Shown here piece after piece: positions 10,498 to 22,505 of a stretch of DNA of 64,000 nucleotides; positions within the stretch are counted from its first letter, which is position 1, and every line of letters begins with the position of its first letter. The translations under genes and the position numbers were made by a program. The stretch comes from Bathymodiolus brooksi (lineage: Eukaryota; Mollusca; Bivalvia; Mytilida; Modiolidae). Under the pieces are notes generated by a model. It ran no database searches. It was not told the origin of the DNA and saw only the letters and a program-made list of their open reading frames with translations. Location: the NCBI GenBank assembly GCA_963680875.1, contig OY804585.1, positions 47,725,085-47,789,084 of the forward strand, written 5' to 3'.

Positions 10498-10841
10498 TCT
10501 GGTTTTTTGTTGAAGGTGGCGTTGATCACCATAACCCTTAGCCTAAGCCTTTTGGCATTGTATGACATGCGTTCAAGAGAAATAGTATCAATATCATGAC
10601 TTTAGAAATAATGAGCATGTCAAAATCACTTACACAAGCGAACAAATAACTTTACACTTTTCTTGGTTTTTTTTAAAAGAACTATTAATTCTACTTACAC
10701 CTGATTTGACCTATGCTATTTAATAATGATATATTAGTCAACTATTTACTATGTATAGTTGTTACCAAGAAAAACATAAACAAAAACCTGTAAACTTCCT
10801 GGTAGAAAATATATGTAATGACAATAATACAATGAAAAATA

Positions 10842-11478
10842 AAACAATACTACACTGTAGGAACAATACTACACTGTAGGAACAATTATACACTGTAGGA
10901 ACAATACTACACTGTAGGAACAATTCTAAACTGTAGGAACATTTCTACACTCTAGGAACAATTCTACACTGTAGGGACAATACTACACTGTAGGAACAAT
11001 TCTAAACAGTAGGAACAATTCTATACTCTAGGAACAATTCTACACTGTAGGAACAATTATACACTGTAGGAACAATTCTACACTGTAGGAACAATTCTAC
11101 ACTGCAGGAACAATTCTACACTTTAGGAACAATTCTACACTGTAGGAACAATTCTACACTGCAGGAATAATACTACACTGTAGGAACAATACTACACTGT
11201 AGGAACAATACTACACTGTAGAAACAATTCTACACTGTAGGAACAATTCTACACTGTAGGAACAATACTACACTGTAGGAACAATTCTACACTGTAGGAA
11301 CAATACTACACTGTAGGAACAATTCTACACTGTAGGAACAATACTACACTGTAGGAACAATTCTACACTGTAGGAACAATACTACACTGTAGGAACAATT
11401 CTACACTGTAGGAACAATTCTACACTGTAGGAACAACACTACACTGTAGGAACAATATTACAATGTAGGAACAATTCC
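10842..11478. repeat. 19-bp minisatellite upstream of A1, about 33 units
   Basis: Tandem units of acaatactacactgtagga, with the variant acaattctacactgtagga common here. The homologous arrays are at 28823-29300 (B1, about 25 units), 40245-41203 (A2, about 50 units) and a one-unit remnant near 52868-52885 (B2). The unit sits about 0.8 kb upstream of exon 1. Confidence 0.9.
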
Positions 11479-12051
11479 AAAATCCAAACGATAACACGAA
11501 GAAACAGAGGAAAATTGCTACCCTTAGAATCACATACATATACTTCAATACAAAGTAGCGTATTCATCCGCCCAGTAGTCAGTATTTGGCATTTAAATTT
11601 ACAATTTCTAAATAATGTAATTATTATTAACACTAAGGTTCTCTTTTCTCAGACATAGGTGTTCTTAACAGACTTTGGCGATCCAGTATCCCTTTTGTTT
11701 TACTTGCTACCAAAACCTTTTAAATTATTTGGCTTACCAATATTTAGATTTTGAGCGTACCTGATAAAGGTTATTCCAGAAACGTGTCGTGTGCATTAAA
11801 TTTGATATCTACGGCTAGATCATATCGATTATATATAATTCTTAAAGATTTTTATATTACGAGCAGAGAGTGCGAATTAATTTTATATTTAACGACCTGT
11901 ATATATATTTTGTTTCTGCTCGAAGTAATATGTCCGAAGCAAGAGTTAAAATATAAAACTTTTTAAGAATTATATTTAATCGATATGGTCTAGAATGGTC
12001 AATTTAACACTCACTACATATAGAAAAATGCGTACTTGTCGAAAAATCTAA
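11479..12051. other. Noncoding, dispersed-repeat material
   Basis: Contains a plus-strand stretch translating to PDKGYSRNVSCALNLIST near 11757-11810. Relatives occur at 25040-25090, 29605-29660, 41505-41555, 49730-49780 and 53165-53215, so this is a dispersed repeat (possibly a retroelement tail), not a gene. No exon seen. Confidence 0.45.
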
Positions 12052-12060
12052 ATTTATTTG

Positions 12061-12333
12061 AGGGCCCGGGTGGCTCAATGAGTTAGGTAGTTGGATTACC
12101 TAACAACTCATATAAGCATATCACCAATACGGCGTCTGTTCGCACCCGACTTTGTAAATAACAAAAAAGGGTGCACTCGACTCGCAGCCGCAAATGATTA
12201 AATTTATCATTTGCTTGCCCATTGTCGGTGGTTCTCTCCGCTTGCTCCACCACTAATACTGGTTACCATGATATAGCTGATATATTGCTGAAAGTGGCGT
12301 TAAACACATTAAAATCAATCAATCAACCACTAC
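12061..12333 (+). mobile_element. tRNA-derived SINE specific to A segments
   Basis: The head is gggcccgggtggctcaatga, the tail gaaagtggcgttaaacacat followed by (aatc)n. It is flanked by atttatttg at 12052-12060 and 12334-12342, a 9-bp target-site duplication. The A2 copy is 41795-42068. The B segments have the empty site near 29905 and 53435. Confidence 0.8.
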
Positions 12334-12342
12334 ATTTATTTG

Positions 12343-13315
12343 TACGAGCTTTAGAAAGAGGTAGAAAAAGCGAGCAATTGGTGAATTTTTCTAGACGATT
12401 TCGCAGCGAATGCAAATTAATTTTATATCTAACGAAAATGTACATATTCTTTTGTTAATCCTGCGATATAAAGAAGACCAAGACACCTGTCAAATCATCT
12501 GAAAATAGCTGAAGCAAACGCCGTTCGAGTCGTTTTCAATTATGTCATTTGTGACATTAGCGCTTGTACTGTTACCGTTTCTTTCTGTCGCTCTACACGA
12601 GTCAGGTACCAGAAATGCTTTATCAGGTCCATTACTAAATAACACTGAAGTGCATTTGCCCCTTTATTAATACTCAAAATCACACAATTGCAGGATAAAA
12701 TTTTATATTATACTTATGACATAATTGGAATTGGTAACCGACGGCAATTAGCCAAGTATATTATAATTCAACATTCATTTCCAAATTCTCCGTTATTTGC
12801 TAATAGCAAATCCTATTTGGAATATCCCATTCTTCTGTAGTACAGAACATAGAACATTTCCCCATTTTATGTAGAATATTCCATCATAGAGCTACAAATA
12901 CATTCATTATATGTTCCACGATTTAAAGGAACAATAGTCGTATAGCAGTCACTCATTGATGGAGTAAATTAAGGGACTATCAAAATCAAAACGATGTATT
13001 GAACCGGTTCATTACAAAAGTCTTCAAGAAAAATGTGCGAATAATGGGACTAAATGATCCAATATCAAAATCAGATATTGAGCTGGTTAAGCCACTAGTG
13101 GTGCAGGAACTGCTTACCAATCGGGAGCACTTGAGTTCATCCCCGATTATAAGTGGGGTTCGTGTTGCTCAATCTTTAGTTTCTCTATAGTGTTTTGTAG
13201 AGTATTGTTTTTCCTTTAGTCCTGTTTCTTCTGGCTATTGCATTGTCTGTCCTTCTTAGGTTGACGGTTTCTGATTATCCCTTTTTCCAAACTATTCTTT
13301 TTACCTAGTATTACC
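12343..13315. other. Noncoding, A-segment intergenic
   Basis: Conserved with 42078-43053 and partly with the B segments. An open plus-strand stretch at 12999-13190 (NDPISKSDIELVKPLVVQEL, then SGVRVAQSL) is intact in A2, but it looks like dispersed-repeat sequence and has no recognisable domain. No gene called. Confidence 0.4.
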
Positions 13316-13571
13316 AGGGCCGTCGTGGTCGTGATTGTATGTTATGTAAATACCTATGCAGTCAGTGTCTATCATCACTAAAGTTGTGAGTTCGATCCCC
13401 GTTCATGGCGAAGTGTACTGGATACAACATTATTTGTTAAAGTTTGTCAGTGACTTGGGACAGGTCGGTGGTTTTCTCCGGGTACTCCGGTTTCTTCCAC
13501 CAATAAAACTGACCGACACGATATAAGTGTAATCAAGTTGAAATTGGCGTTAAGCACCATAAAACCAAACA
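13316..13571 (+). mobile_element. tRNA-derived SINE
   Basis: Complete copy. The head cgtcgtggtcgtgattgtat is followed by a good B box, gagttcgatcc (13388-13398), the conserved body ggttttctccgggtactccg and the tail ggcgttaagcaccataaaac. Confidence 0.8.
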
Positions 13572-14045
13572 TATCCTAATTTTAGCTTTACCTTGGACTG
13601 TAATGCTAAAAAGTAGCGACAGTAGATCCACCATAACGACCAATGGCTGAATAATATGAAAAGTGTTCTAAAAAAAGTAGATCACTGGATAAATAGTTGT
13701 TTGATTCCCTGAGCTATAAAATTTGGTAATAATGTATCAATGGGCTACCAAGAACTGTTTTGTGTTGAGACCTAATACTTCTTATGTCTCTACCCTCAAT
13801 TACGTATGTATAATATCACCACTTTTCCGTAAACAAAACAAGGTATTATAATACGAAATACTTTATTACGAAATACTTTATTAAAGAAAGCTCAATCATT
13901 GAACATTAAGGTTGACAAAGATTATGAGATAGTACATGCGAGAATGACATAATAAAATAACAAATAAAATTATATGTTATAGTTTGCGTTATAGTTTGCA
14001 TTGGGAGGCAATGAAAGAGAGATATAAAAACATGCATGCAGAGAA

Positions 14046-17000
14046 CTATGGTGCCAATTGAAAACACGAGTGAATATATTTTGCGAGTTCTCTGACGCAA
14101 GATGGATCTTCGTTGCTTAATATCCAAACAAATTTATCCTCTGCACTTAATATAGCAGCATTATAATTAAGGACATTTGAAAAGAGTTCTCTTCTGTGGT
14201 TTTCAAACCTAGGACAAGACATTAGAAAATGAAGCTCATCTTCTACGCTTTTAGAGTTACAATTGGAACATATACGGTTCTCAACAGGGGTAATTGGGCG
14301 GGTATATCGACCGGTTTCAATATGGAGCTTGTGGTTACTAATACGAAAACGTGTAAGAATGTTTCTATGGCTAATATTTCTAATATCAGAAATACAAGTT
14401 TCGTATCTAAATATAAACTTAAATTTTCTATATGTCCTAGGTTTCTCGCATTTGTTTAAGTTAATTTTCCAAAATGTCTCATAATTATTCTGTAATTTTT
14501 CTTTATACTATATATGTGTCTAGATTTGAAATTTTCAGGATGAGTCAACATATGATCCATGTTTTTGCACAGCCAGACCCAGTATTTGATCATGGAAATA
14601 ATAGTGTCAATATATAGAGGGTATCTTCCCAGTTCACCATAAATGGCTAAGTTAGTTGTTCTTTTATTAACTCCAAGAACATATTTACCCATGGAAATAT
14701 TTAGTTTTTCGAAAGGATTCCGGCTCCACAAATTACTAATAAAATTTGAATCATTGTTACTATTAACGCCACCATTTTTATTATTGCTAAGCAAACCAAT
14801 AATTTCAGAAGCATATACGAGTACAGGTTTAACTGTGTGGTCAAATATATGCATAAAATTTGGGGCTGAACAAGGTATATTATTAAATATATTTTTCAAT
14901 TTGAAAAAGGCTTTTTGACCTCTCCTTGTAAGGTCGCGTAGAGCTTGAGTAAAGCTTCCGTTTATACTTAGCATTCTTCCAAGATATTTGTAGTGACGAA
15001 CTATCTCAAGCTCAGTCTCATCAATATAAAATTTAACATTACTTAGTCTTGAGCCTTTATTGAAAATCATAACTTTAGACTTTGTGTAGTTAATTTCAAG
15101 ACCCCAACTTTTACAATATTCCCAAGTTGTATTTAAACAGTTCTGTAGACCCTCTTGACTTTCAGATAATAGAACTAAATCATCGGCATAGAGGAGACAA
15201 CTTATATGCTTCTGTCCTAATAATACAGGTGAACATGAATGATCAAAATCATCAATTAACCCATTAACATTAAGTTTAAATACATTTGGGCTATGGTTAT
15301 CACCTTGAAAAAAAAATTGAAGGAAAGGCATTGCTAAGGCTATAAGAGTTTTAAAAACAGGGCAGAATGAATGACTGAATCGAACGCCTTGCGGAGGTCT
15401 ATAAAACAGGCATAAACTTTTTAGATTTATTTCAATATTTATCAATAATAGTTTTTAGCTTAAATATGTGGTCGGATGTTCGGCATCCTGCTTTGAAGCC
15501 AATTTGTTCATTGCGTATAAGTTCATTTTTGAGAATATATTTTTCAAGTCTGGCATTCAAAATACTGTTGAATAGTTTTGATAAACAGCTGGTAATCGCT
15601 ATACCTCTGTAATTAGATGGGTTCAGAGGGTCACCAGTTTTGTAAATAGGAAATATGAGTCCCTGTACCAATTCCATAGGGTAAATACCTGATGACAGGA
15701 TAATGTTAAATAATTTTACCAAACACGGCTGTAATACAAAATTGCCATACTTGAGCATCTCATTTAAAATGCTATCAGAGCCACTGTTCTTGCCATTTTT
15801 TTTAACTTTTTTGTAGCCTCCATGACTTCCTTTGCGGAAATAGGCAAATCCAACTCATTCATAAGATCTTTAGACCTGTCAGTTTCAAAAAGGCTTTCAA
15901 ATTTTGCATTAAGCACTGCTTTTTCAATAGATAGGGTATTCAATTTTTTTAAATAATTTTCCCATGTGGGGGCATCTAAATTAGTACCTTTATCAGACTT
16001 GTTTTCATACTTTAACTCATTTACTAGATCCCAAAAAGCTTTGGGATTTGTATCTGATAAATTATTAAGCTTAATCATCATGTCACTATAATAAGCACGC
16101 CGCTTTGCCTTTCTCGATTTATTATACTTCTTACTCATAGTAAAACACTGCTGCCTTAATTCCTTATCAAATGGATTGAAAGCTAGTTTGATACTGAGAG
16201 CGTCCAAAGTGTTTTTCATATCCAGTAAAGATTGGTCATACCACTTTTTACACTTATTGTTATGATTTTTCCTTCTTTGGGGGATTCTAGCTTTCAGGGA
16301 GGTATTGGCAGCAGATAGAATAATATCACTAAAATCACTAACTGCTTGATTGATCTTACATGAAGTATTCCCATAATCATTATCACTATCAACTAAACTA
16401 CAGTAATATTTACAAGGATAATCAACATCTAAATAGTTGGTAGCCTTTTGTGTTACAGAGGGGAGGCTTAAGGCATCCTGAAAAGATTGAATGGATTTGT
16501 CATTCCAAATATATTTCAACGGTTTGGGGATATAATTTTTATTCTCATGACAGTGAGTTTCTGTGAAGTTTACAGATAAAACACCAGAAATCAGACAGTG
16601 ATCAGATAAGGATTTCATAAAGTCATGAACTTTCATAAATAGTAATTTACTTAATATCGCCTCACTGATAGCAAAGTAGTCAATTACACTACTGCCAAGA
16701 GTAGAATGTGAAGTAAATTCACCAGTTAAATGCCCAAAACTACGCCCGTTAGCTATTCTCAATTGACTTTGTGAACATATTTCTAATAAGCGCTTCCCTC
16801 TGTTACATGTAGTTACATCTGTACTAATTCTACAAAAAATGACTAGATCATATATATAATTAGAGTCATTTTGTATAAATTTATCATTGTTGTCATACTG
16901 TATGAAATCAGGGTCAGATGCTGTTCTGGCGTTAACGTCTCCGCATAACATATGGTCCCCAGAAGAAGAGTATTTACAAATATCATTGATTAGGGTATCA

Positions 17001-17437
17001 AAATCGTCCTCATTTTTCACAGTATAGGAGGAGTTTTCTGGGGGTATATGTAAAAAACACATAAAAATGTCTTTGGATGTATTAAAAAATGTACTTTTAA
17101 GCTTAAACCAAACAATACTTGAGTTTGTTACTGGGAGAGGTTCAACATCATCTGGCAGTGATTTCCTGATAAGGACACTAATACCACCAAACTTGCGCTT
17201 GGCTCTATTATTTTGGACTCTATGTGTATGAAACATTTTATAATCATCTAAAGCTGATATAAAAGAACTAGTAGTATGTGTTTCAACTAAGCCAACTATG
17301 TCTAAGCTCTTAATACAGTTCAAAAATGAAACATCATTAAGCTCATCAAAATCTTTTGAAACTAAACCATTAACATTCCATACTCCTATTGAGAGACTGA
17401 GTATCGTCGTTGTCTTTGTTCGCTTGGTCAGCGCCAT
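14046..17437 (-). pseudogene. LINE ORF2: AP-type endonuclease plus reverse transcriptase, frameshifted
   Basis: ORF2 of a CR1/L2-like non-LTR retrotransposon, which nicks target DNA and copies its RNA there. The N-terminal endonuclease (about 17437-16560) shows GVWNVNGL, VETHT, CGDVNAR, VIDYFAIS and LSDHCLI. The linker spans about 16500-15800. RT motifs follow: NPSNYRGIAITSCLSKLFN (about 15600), FIDLRKAFDSV (motif A, about 15400, in a shifted frame) and LLYADDLVLLSE (motif C, about 15190). The C-terminal region ends with RELAKYIHSCFQLAP and a stop at 14046-14048. Frameshifts occur near 15800 (in a T/A run) and 15420, and a part of RT between motifs A and C looks deleted. The ATG overlaps the end of ORF1 in ATGGCGCTGA. 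Confidence 0.88.
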
Positions 17438-19327
17438 GGTCTTCTAGGACGAGGATCTTTTCTCATAGGGTTATGAGGGATATCGAGCACTTTATCGATA
17501 GATCTTCTTAGATTGGACGCGAGCATTTGCACACCTTCATCTGATAAGTGGTAGCCATCGGTAGTAATGAACCTATTTCGGATTTCAGAGTTAGCAGTAG
17601 ACAGATTGTTATTCTCGCATAGAACAAACTGTGTATCCACACTTGTGGCCTCAGCAAATTCATGAAGCAGTGAATTTACAGTATTTACTTTACGGTTTAA
17701 CTTTCGGTCATCGCAACGGTTTGTGGCTAGTGACACAATAATTTTTGAATTCGGTTTCAGCTCTTTTGTTTTATTTACCAAGTTGAACAACTTATCCACG
17801 CATTCACCTGAGCTGCTGGATTTTATTTGATTGCTGAGAATATGATAAGCTATAACATCCGGTTGAGAGGGATAATCCTGAATAATGTTGGTTGCCTGGT
17901 CTATTGTATATGCTGTTTCCTTTGAGGTATGATACTTAGTGCTAAGTTGTGATGGTTCGATGCCTTTAATGTTAGAAGTTCCTACGAATAGAACAGACGG
18001 GTTTTTTTTCTTTTTACCATGTACAAGTGAACAATCTGACTCGTCTTCTGAATTTGTTTCGTTACTCCTTTTCGGTTTGGCAGACATATCTAAAAGTTGA
18101 TTTTTAATAGATTCCATCTCCTCGTTTAATGTTGTTAACTTTTTTTCAAAATTACTGCATGATGTAGTAAGCTGGGTATTATTCTCTAATAATTTGCTTA
18201 TAATGTCATTTTGCAGCCTATTTCAGTTTCAAGGAATTTTATGATTTTCTTGCAATCATCCACTTCAGTTTTCAGTTCGGTCATATGTCCACTATCTGTT
18301 AGGTTTTCTGATCTTATTTCTGACAGCTTAGTGTGAATGTCCTTAAGACGATCATTTGAGTTCAGGTTTTGCTTAAGGTAAGCTACATTAATGTTGGTCA
18401 CCGTTAATTTGTCTTCAATGGTGTTTATATGGTCGAGCAGTTTATTGTTGTTAGAAGTCAGACTCTCAATCAATGGAGTGATACTAGATTGAATACTGTT
18501 GACTGACGACCCTGTGCATTTCTGAGGAGATTGTCTCTTTGATAGTTTCTATGTACGAGTTAGTTGCTGACGGGGAGGGTTTATCAGGAGTTGACGATGA
18601 ATTATTTTCATGAGAGCTGCAGGTAGGGATTCTGCACAGTTGGAAAATTTGCTATCTGACAAAGTACATTTTCCACACATGAATCGTCTTGACTTGCATT
18701 TGATGTAACGCGATAGCTCATAAGAAGGGAGGTTAGTACATGTATAATGTAGCCTCTCCTTGCAAAAGAAGCATTGAATCATGGATTTGGAGTTTGGGTT
18801 TGTACATAGGGTGCAATTGGTTTTCTCCTTTATTTGCTCATTTGTACTTGAGTCTACCACTTTTGGTAATGTATGTTCGTTAAGTATTACAGTGTTATCA
18901 TGGTCATTAGTAATCTTCACATCTCCAGTCATGCCAGTGGAGGCTGGATTTTCTCAGTCATAATATTCACTTTCACCCCTTGTATTACTGCTATGTGTAG
19001 TTAATTCTGCATTTTCGGTGTCCGTATCCGAGCCCCCATCAGTCGAGTCGATTTCGTCAGAGCGCTCTGTGTTTGGTAAATGGGTCTCAAAATATATTGC
19101 AATAGGGATCCACTTATTGTTGTAGACAGATATGGGTAGTAAGCCAGCTGTTTCAAGGATATGTTTGGCTATTTCTAAACGGTCTTACAACCCTGGTATA
19201 TTGCACCGCGGAAGCCTGTTACATGTTGAGAGCAGTCCGCCCATTTCATAAATAGGCCAAATGATAGACCGTTTGACATGATGCTTCCTTTGGATACAGC
19301 GTAATACTGAGGTTTGTTCTTACCCAT
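17428..19327 (-). pseudogene. LINE ORF1: RNase H1 N-terminal-like domain, PHD finger, coiled coil, SGNH esterase
   Basis: Degenerate ORF1 with an unusual domain order. The first 50 codons (from ATG at 19327) read KPQYYAVSKG...FMKWADCSQHVTGFRGAIYQ, matching the hybrid-binding N-terminal domain of RNase H1 (Caulimo_VI type). A frameshift near 19168 and a TGA near 18960 follow. A PHD-type finger lies at about 18815-18660 (CTLC, CFFCKERLHYTC, CGKC). Coiled-coil-like sequence covers about 18470-18060. An SGNH esterase-like domain at about 17990-17480 starts VLFVGTSNIKGI and ends with DGYHLSDEG (catalytic Asp-x-x-His). PHD and esterase domains are known in CR1-type ORF1 proteins; these point to RNA chaperone or membrane-related roles in transposition. 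Confidence 0.8.
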
Positions 19328-19458
19328 GTTTAAGTTAATGACTGCAATACTTATTTAACTAAAATAGTGCTGTTGTGTGCATATGAATCCCCGAAATTGG
19401 TAGTTGTTTAAAGGCGTGAAAAAAAGTGCGCCATATTGGTTCAGGGGAGATCATTATA

Positions 19459-20128
19459 TTACCCCTTGGACGCCCGTTAAGTCTAATTCTAAAACAAAAA
19501 CATCGTCTATTGTGGTATTTAAATTCATTGTTCTAGGATATGAACATGAAACACTAAACCTTTTTGAAATTCCATTTTTAGGAGTGCATGTTGCGTGAAC
19601 TATATTTACGAAAATGCTGCTATATATAAGCTAGCTAAGGAAGTCACAACAACTCCAATGGAAGATACTGCAAAATATAATTTATACCGATGAAGGTTGC
19701 TAAAAATGCGTAAATCCCAAAATGGAAGTTGCTAAAAATGAGTAAATCCCAAAATGGAAGTTGCTAAAAATGAGTAAATCCCAAAATGGAAGTTGCCAAT
19801 AATGCGTAAATACCAAAATGACAGTTGGCAAAATTACATAAATACCAAAATGAAAAGTGCCAAAAATACATATGTAGCAAAATGGAAGTTGCCATTTATG
19901 TAAGGGAATGACCCGTTTATTATTCCCCTGTAAATTTATTCAAAATATTTGGACAGTCTTATTAGGCAAAATAAAACGGGGATTAAACATGCTACAAAAA
20001 AAAAAAACAAAAAAAAACATAAAGAAAATATAATTGTGTCTGATTGGCAAGAAATATTATATAAAGATATTCAAGAAATTCACCTAATTATTAATTATAT
20101 TATGCTAAGTATCAAATGGAGTCAGTGA
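19459..20128. other. Intergenic, A segment, no gene seen
   Basis: Contains the 32-bp repeat listed separately and an A-rich tract at 19995-20020. Matches 43590-44214. Confidence 0.45.
19692..19895. repeat. About 32-bp tandem repeat, 6 degenerate units
   Basis: Units of gaagttgctaaaaatgagta followed by aatcccaaaatg, drifting at the 3' side. The A2 array (43823-43998) has about one unit fewer. Confidence 0.8.
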
Positions 20129-20480
20129 GTAATTGTTGTTTAACGCCAACTTAACAATATTTCAGCTATATCATGGCTAGAGCAAGTTAATTTTCAATTA
20201 AGTGATGATGATGTTCTAGATCAGCACACTGAGTTGGATTTCTATAGTGCTAGTTCACTGAGACAACAATCCGCGGAGAGACATGTCGCCCTACTCGGAC
20301 ACATTATCTTGATTCCGAGCCAACCAGTCTTTTCTCTATCTCCTTAATGCTGCGTACTTAGCGGAGAAGCAACAAATACCAATGCTATTGTCCGACCGGG
20401 CCTGGAACGCAAGATTTACCGCACTCGAGGCGAGCACGCCGACAATTACACCACCGATAAGGTTAGTATGGAATGGATTT
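20129..20480 (-). mobile_element. tRNA-derived SINE (second family)
   Basis: The tRNA-like head on the minus strand lies at about 20460-20390. Its A-box-like part is tggtgtaattgtcggc and its B-box-like part gcgttccaggcc. The body runs to a gtttaacgccaacttaacaa tail at low coordinates. Relatives: 24655-25012, 44215-44550, 45010-45240 and 49345-49690. The B box is degenerate and there is no cloverleaf, so it is not a tRNA gene. Confidence 0.7.
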
Positions 20481-21084
20481 TTTGGAAAGAGAGAAATGTA
20501 GCTAAATATCAGAAACAATTGCTACGAAATCAAAAAGTATTAACATCTTAAAAGGCGAAATCTCCGTTTATTGTCATACGCAGCACATCAAACTGGGAAC
20601 TATTTCTTTACAGAAATAATAGAAAAAATGTGTAGGTAAAGTTTAATCCCTAATCAAGTATTGTCTATTGACTTGTCTAACACACCCTAACAATGATATT
20701 GTATTTATTATTTGTAGTGTAATGGAAAATACACTCCAACTATAGATTCTTAAAAATAATCAACGAAACCTGTAAGGTGTATTCTCTTACATTTGTATTG
20801 AGTAAGACAATACACGCCAACTTGTAGATTCTTCATCACTTAATGTTGAAACTAATTGTCCATTGTATGAAAAAATTAATCATTTTAAAATGTAAGTTAA
20901 ATTGTAAAAAAAAAGGAGTAGTTTGTGTCTCATTTGGGTTTTTTCTGGACAAATCAAGTTTGTATCTAACAGGAGGGTCCTAAGTTAAGTTACCATTGGA
21001 TGCTTAAGTTAATATAAGAACATGTAATTTCAATAAAAATGTTCGTCTTAGTATAAGTAGTAACGCCGAAAAACTATTACGCAG
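20481..21084. other. Intergenic, no gene seen
   Basis: AT-rich sequence. It includes a paired motif (gtgtattctcttacatttgt, then gtaagacaatacacgcc) that could form a weak hairpin near 20778-20820. Confidence 0.4.
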
Positions 21085-21225
21085 TCACGAAGATTTAACT
21101 CAACATGTGGAGATATAAAGTCGCCATGGCAAGACAGTAACTCATCATGTGAAATATAAAGTCGCCATGACCAGACAGGTAACTCACCATATGAAATATA
21201 AAGTCGCCATGACCAGACAGAATGT
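21085..21225. repeat. About 42-bp tandem repeat, 3 units
   Basis: Units contain ataaagtcgccatgaccaga followed by caggtaactcaccatatgaa. The A2 array at 45858-46026 has four. Confidence 0.8.
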
Positions 21226-21820
21226 CGAGGAATTATGTCATAATGTCGAGATAATAGATTTATATACTTAAAAACCGTCATTTGTGTTTAGAAAATTAGT
21301 CTGCAGAATACTGAATTTAATACACATGAAATGATTTACGTTGTTCTGCTTAGATTACGGTTAATATAATAAAATTTATTTAAAACTCCGTTTTTCTTTT
21401 AGTTTAACGTGGTGTCGATCACTGCGGGGTATGGGGTGTAAGAGAAGCTTGCAGATATGAAGGTGGTAGTTAGAAGCCGTAGATCGAAGACGGACGTACA
21501 ATGAAATTGCCATATGAACAAAAATGACAAACAATATTCTATAAAACACTACACAGAAAACTAAAAGATTGACCAACACGAACTCCATTAAAAAACTGGT
21601 ATGAATTTAGATGTTCTGGAAGGTAGCAGTCGCTCCTCCATCAGTGACACCCGTCGTGTAACCCAATTTACAAATCATTATCTTAAGTCGTATTCTATGA
21701 AACGTCATGAACGAGGAAAGAATTAGGAGATACGTAACATATCCGTGTGTTTTGTGACACAGACATTCAGTAGCGGTAAACCTAATCATGAAGACGACTG
21801 ATAAATTCAACCTTACCACT
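21226..21820. other. Intergenic with dispersed repeat
   Basis: 21560-21720 contains gattgaccaacacgaactcc and gacacccgtcgtgtaaccca, resembling a bivalve dispersed repeat (recalled, unverified). No gene. Confidence 0.4.
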
Positions 21821-21821
21821 A

Positions 21822-22505
21822 GAAACCATTGCCTATCACCAGTAAAGTTGTGAGTTCGACTCCCACTCATGACTAGATGCATTGGATACAACATTATTTG
21901 ATAAAATTTGTCCGATATATGCGGCAGCTCGGTGGTTTTCTCTGGATACTCCCTTTTCCTCCATTGATAAAACTGATCACCATGATATCACCATGATATA
22001 ACTGAAATATTGTTTAGAATGAAGACTAGTTTTTCTTCATGAACTAAAAATTGAAGTCCTTCTTTTTGGCAATGACACCATAACTGAGATGCAAAATCTA
22101 CAAGTTTTCAAATCTGTACAACTTTACATCAAACGAACAAAACGTTTTACTCATTTAAGATCACAATACACCCTCCCATTTTTTTAATCAATCCCGTTGC
22201 TTCCATTTCACATACAAGAATGATAAAAAAATATGCTTATGCTCTTTTGTATTATATAATTTCATGCTTATTGTTTTGTATTATTTCTGTACCTGTTTTT
22301 TTCATTTTTCATAAGAATTTATTTATAATGTTGTATATTGTAATTTATTATTGCTGACGCATGTACTATTGTAATTATTTATTATGTGAAGAACACCCTT
22401 GTAAATTGTTATATTTTGTGTCCGATCCAATTGTTATTATATATAGCAATAAAATATGTTTAATCTTAATCTAGAATGAAGTCGTTAAACACCATAACCA
22501 CCCTA
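21822..22505 (+). mobile_element. SINE split by a nested retroelement 3' end
   Basis: SINE sequence (B box gagttcgactcc near 21852, body ggttttctctggatactccc) runs to 22024 and resumes at 22472 with gtcgttaaacaccataacc. The intervening 447 bp is a separate insertion (next entry). The same nested structure is in A2 (46640-47265). Confidence 0.8.
22025..22471 (+). mobile_element. Retroelement 3' fragment with 10-bp TSD, nested in a SINE
   Basis: Flanked by tagaatgaag at 22015-22024 and 22472-22481. It ends in caataaaatatgtttaatct, a polyadenylation-like and tail-like end typical of a 5'-truncated LINE 3' UTR. No protein motif. The A2 copy sits between the same duplications at 46775-46784 and 47233-47242, so the insertion predates the unit duplication. 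Confidence 0.8.

Larger units (their letters stand above)
13851..19452 (-). mobile_element. Near full-length CR1/L2-like LINE, 5.6 kb, inactivated
   Basis: Insertion flanked by ATTATA at 13845-13850 and 19453-19458. The empty site survives in A2 near 43582 as ggtattatattaccc. On the minus strand there is about 125 bp of 5' UTR, ORF1 (19327-17428), ORF2 (17437-14046), then a 3' UTR ending in two copies of a 15-bp aataaagtatttcgt repeat at about 13852-13886. Several frameshifts and nonsense codons make both ORFs defective. It is absent from the A2 unit, so it inserted after the unit duplicated. Confidence 0.9.

Noticed and set aside
10842..11478. CRISPR-like array
   Set aside because: The 19-bp units are directly head to tail with no unique spacers, in eukaryotic-type DNA. 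It is a minisatellite.
11750..11790. Hammerhead ribozyme (ctgatgaagg...gaaac pattern, also near 7068 and 53170)
   Set aside because: The spacing allows only a two-base stem II, A9 and the base before G12 do not pair, and A1 reads ctgataa. The core is not supported.
13316..13420. tRNA gene
   Set aside because: A- and B-box-like motifs are present but there is no cloverleaf, and the same sequence continues into a SINE body repeated many times.
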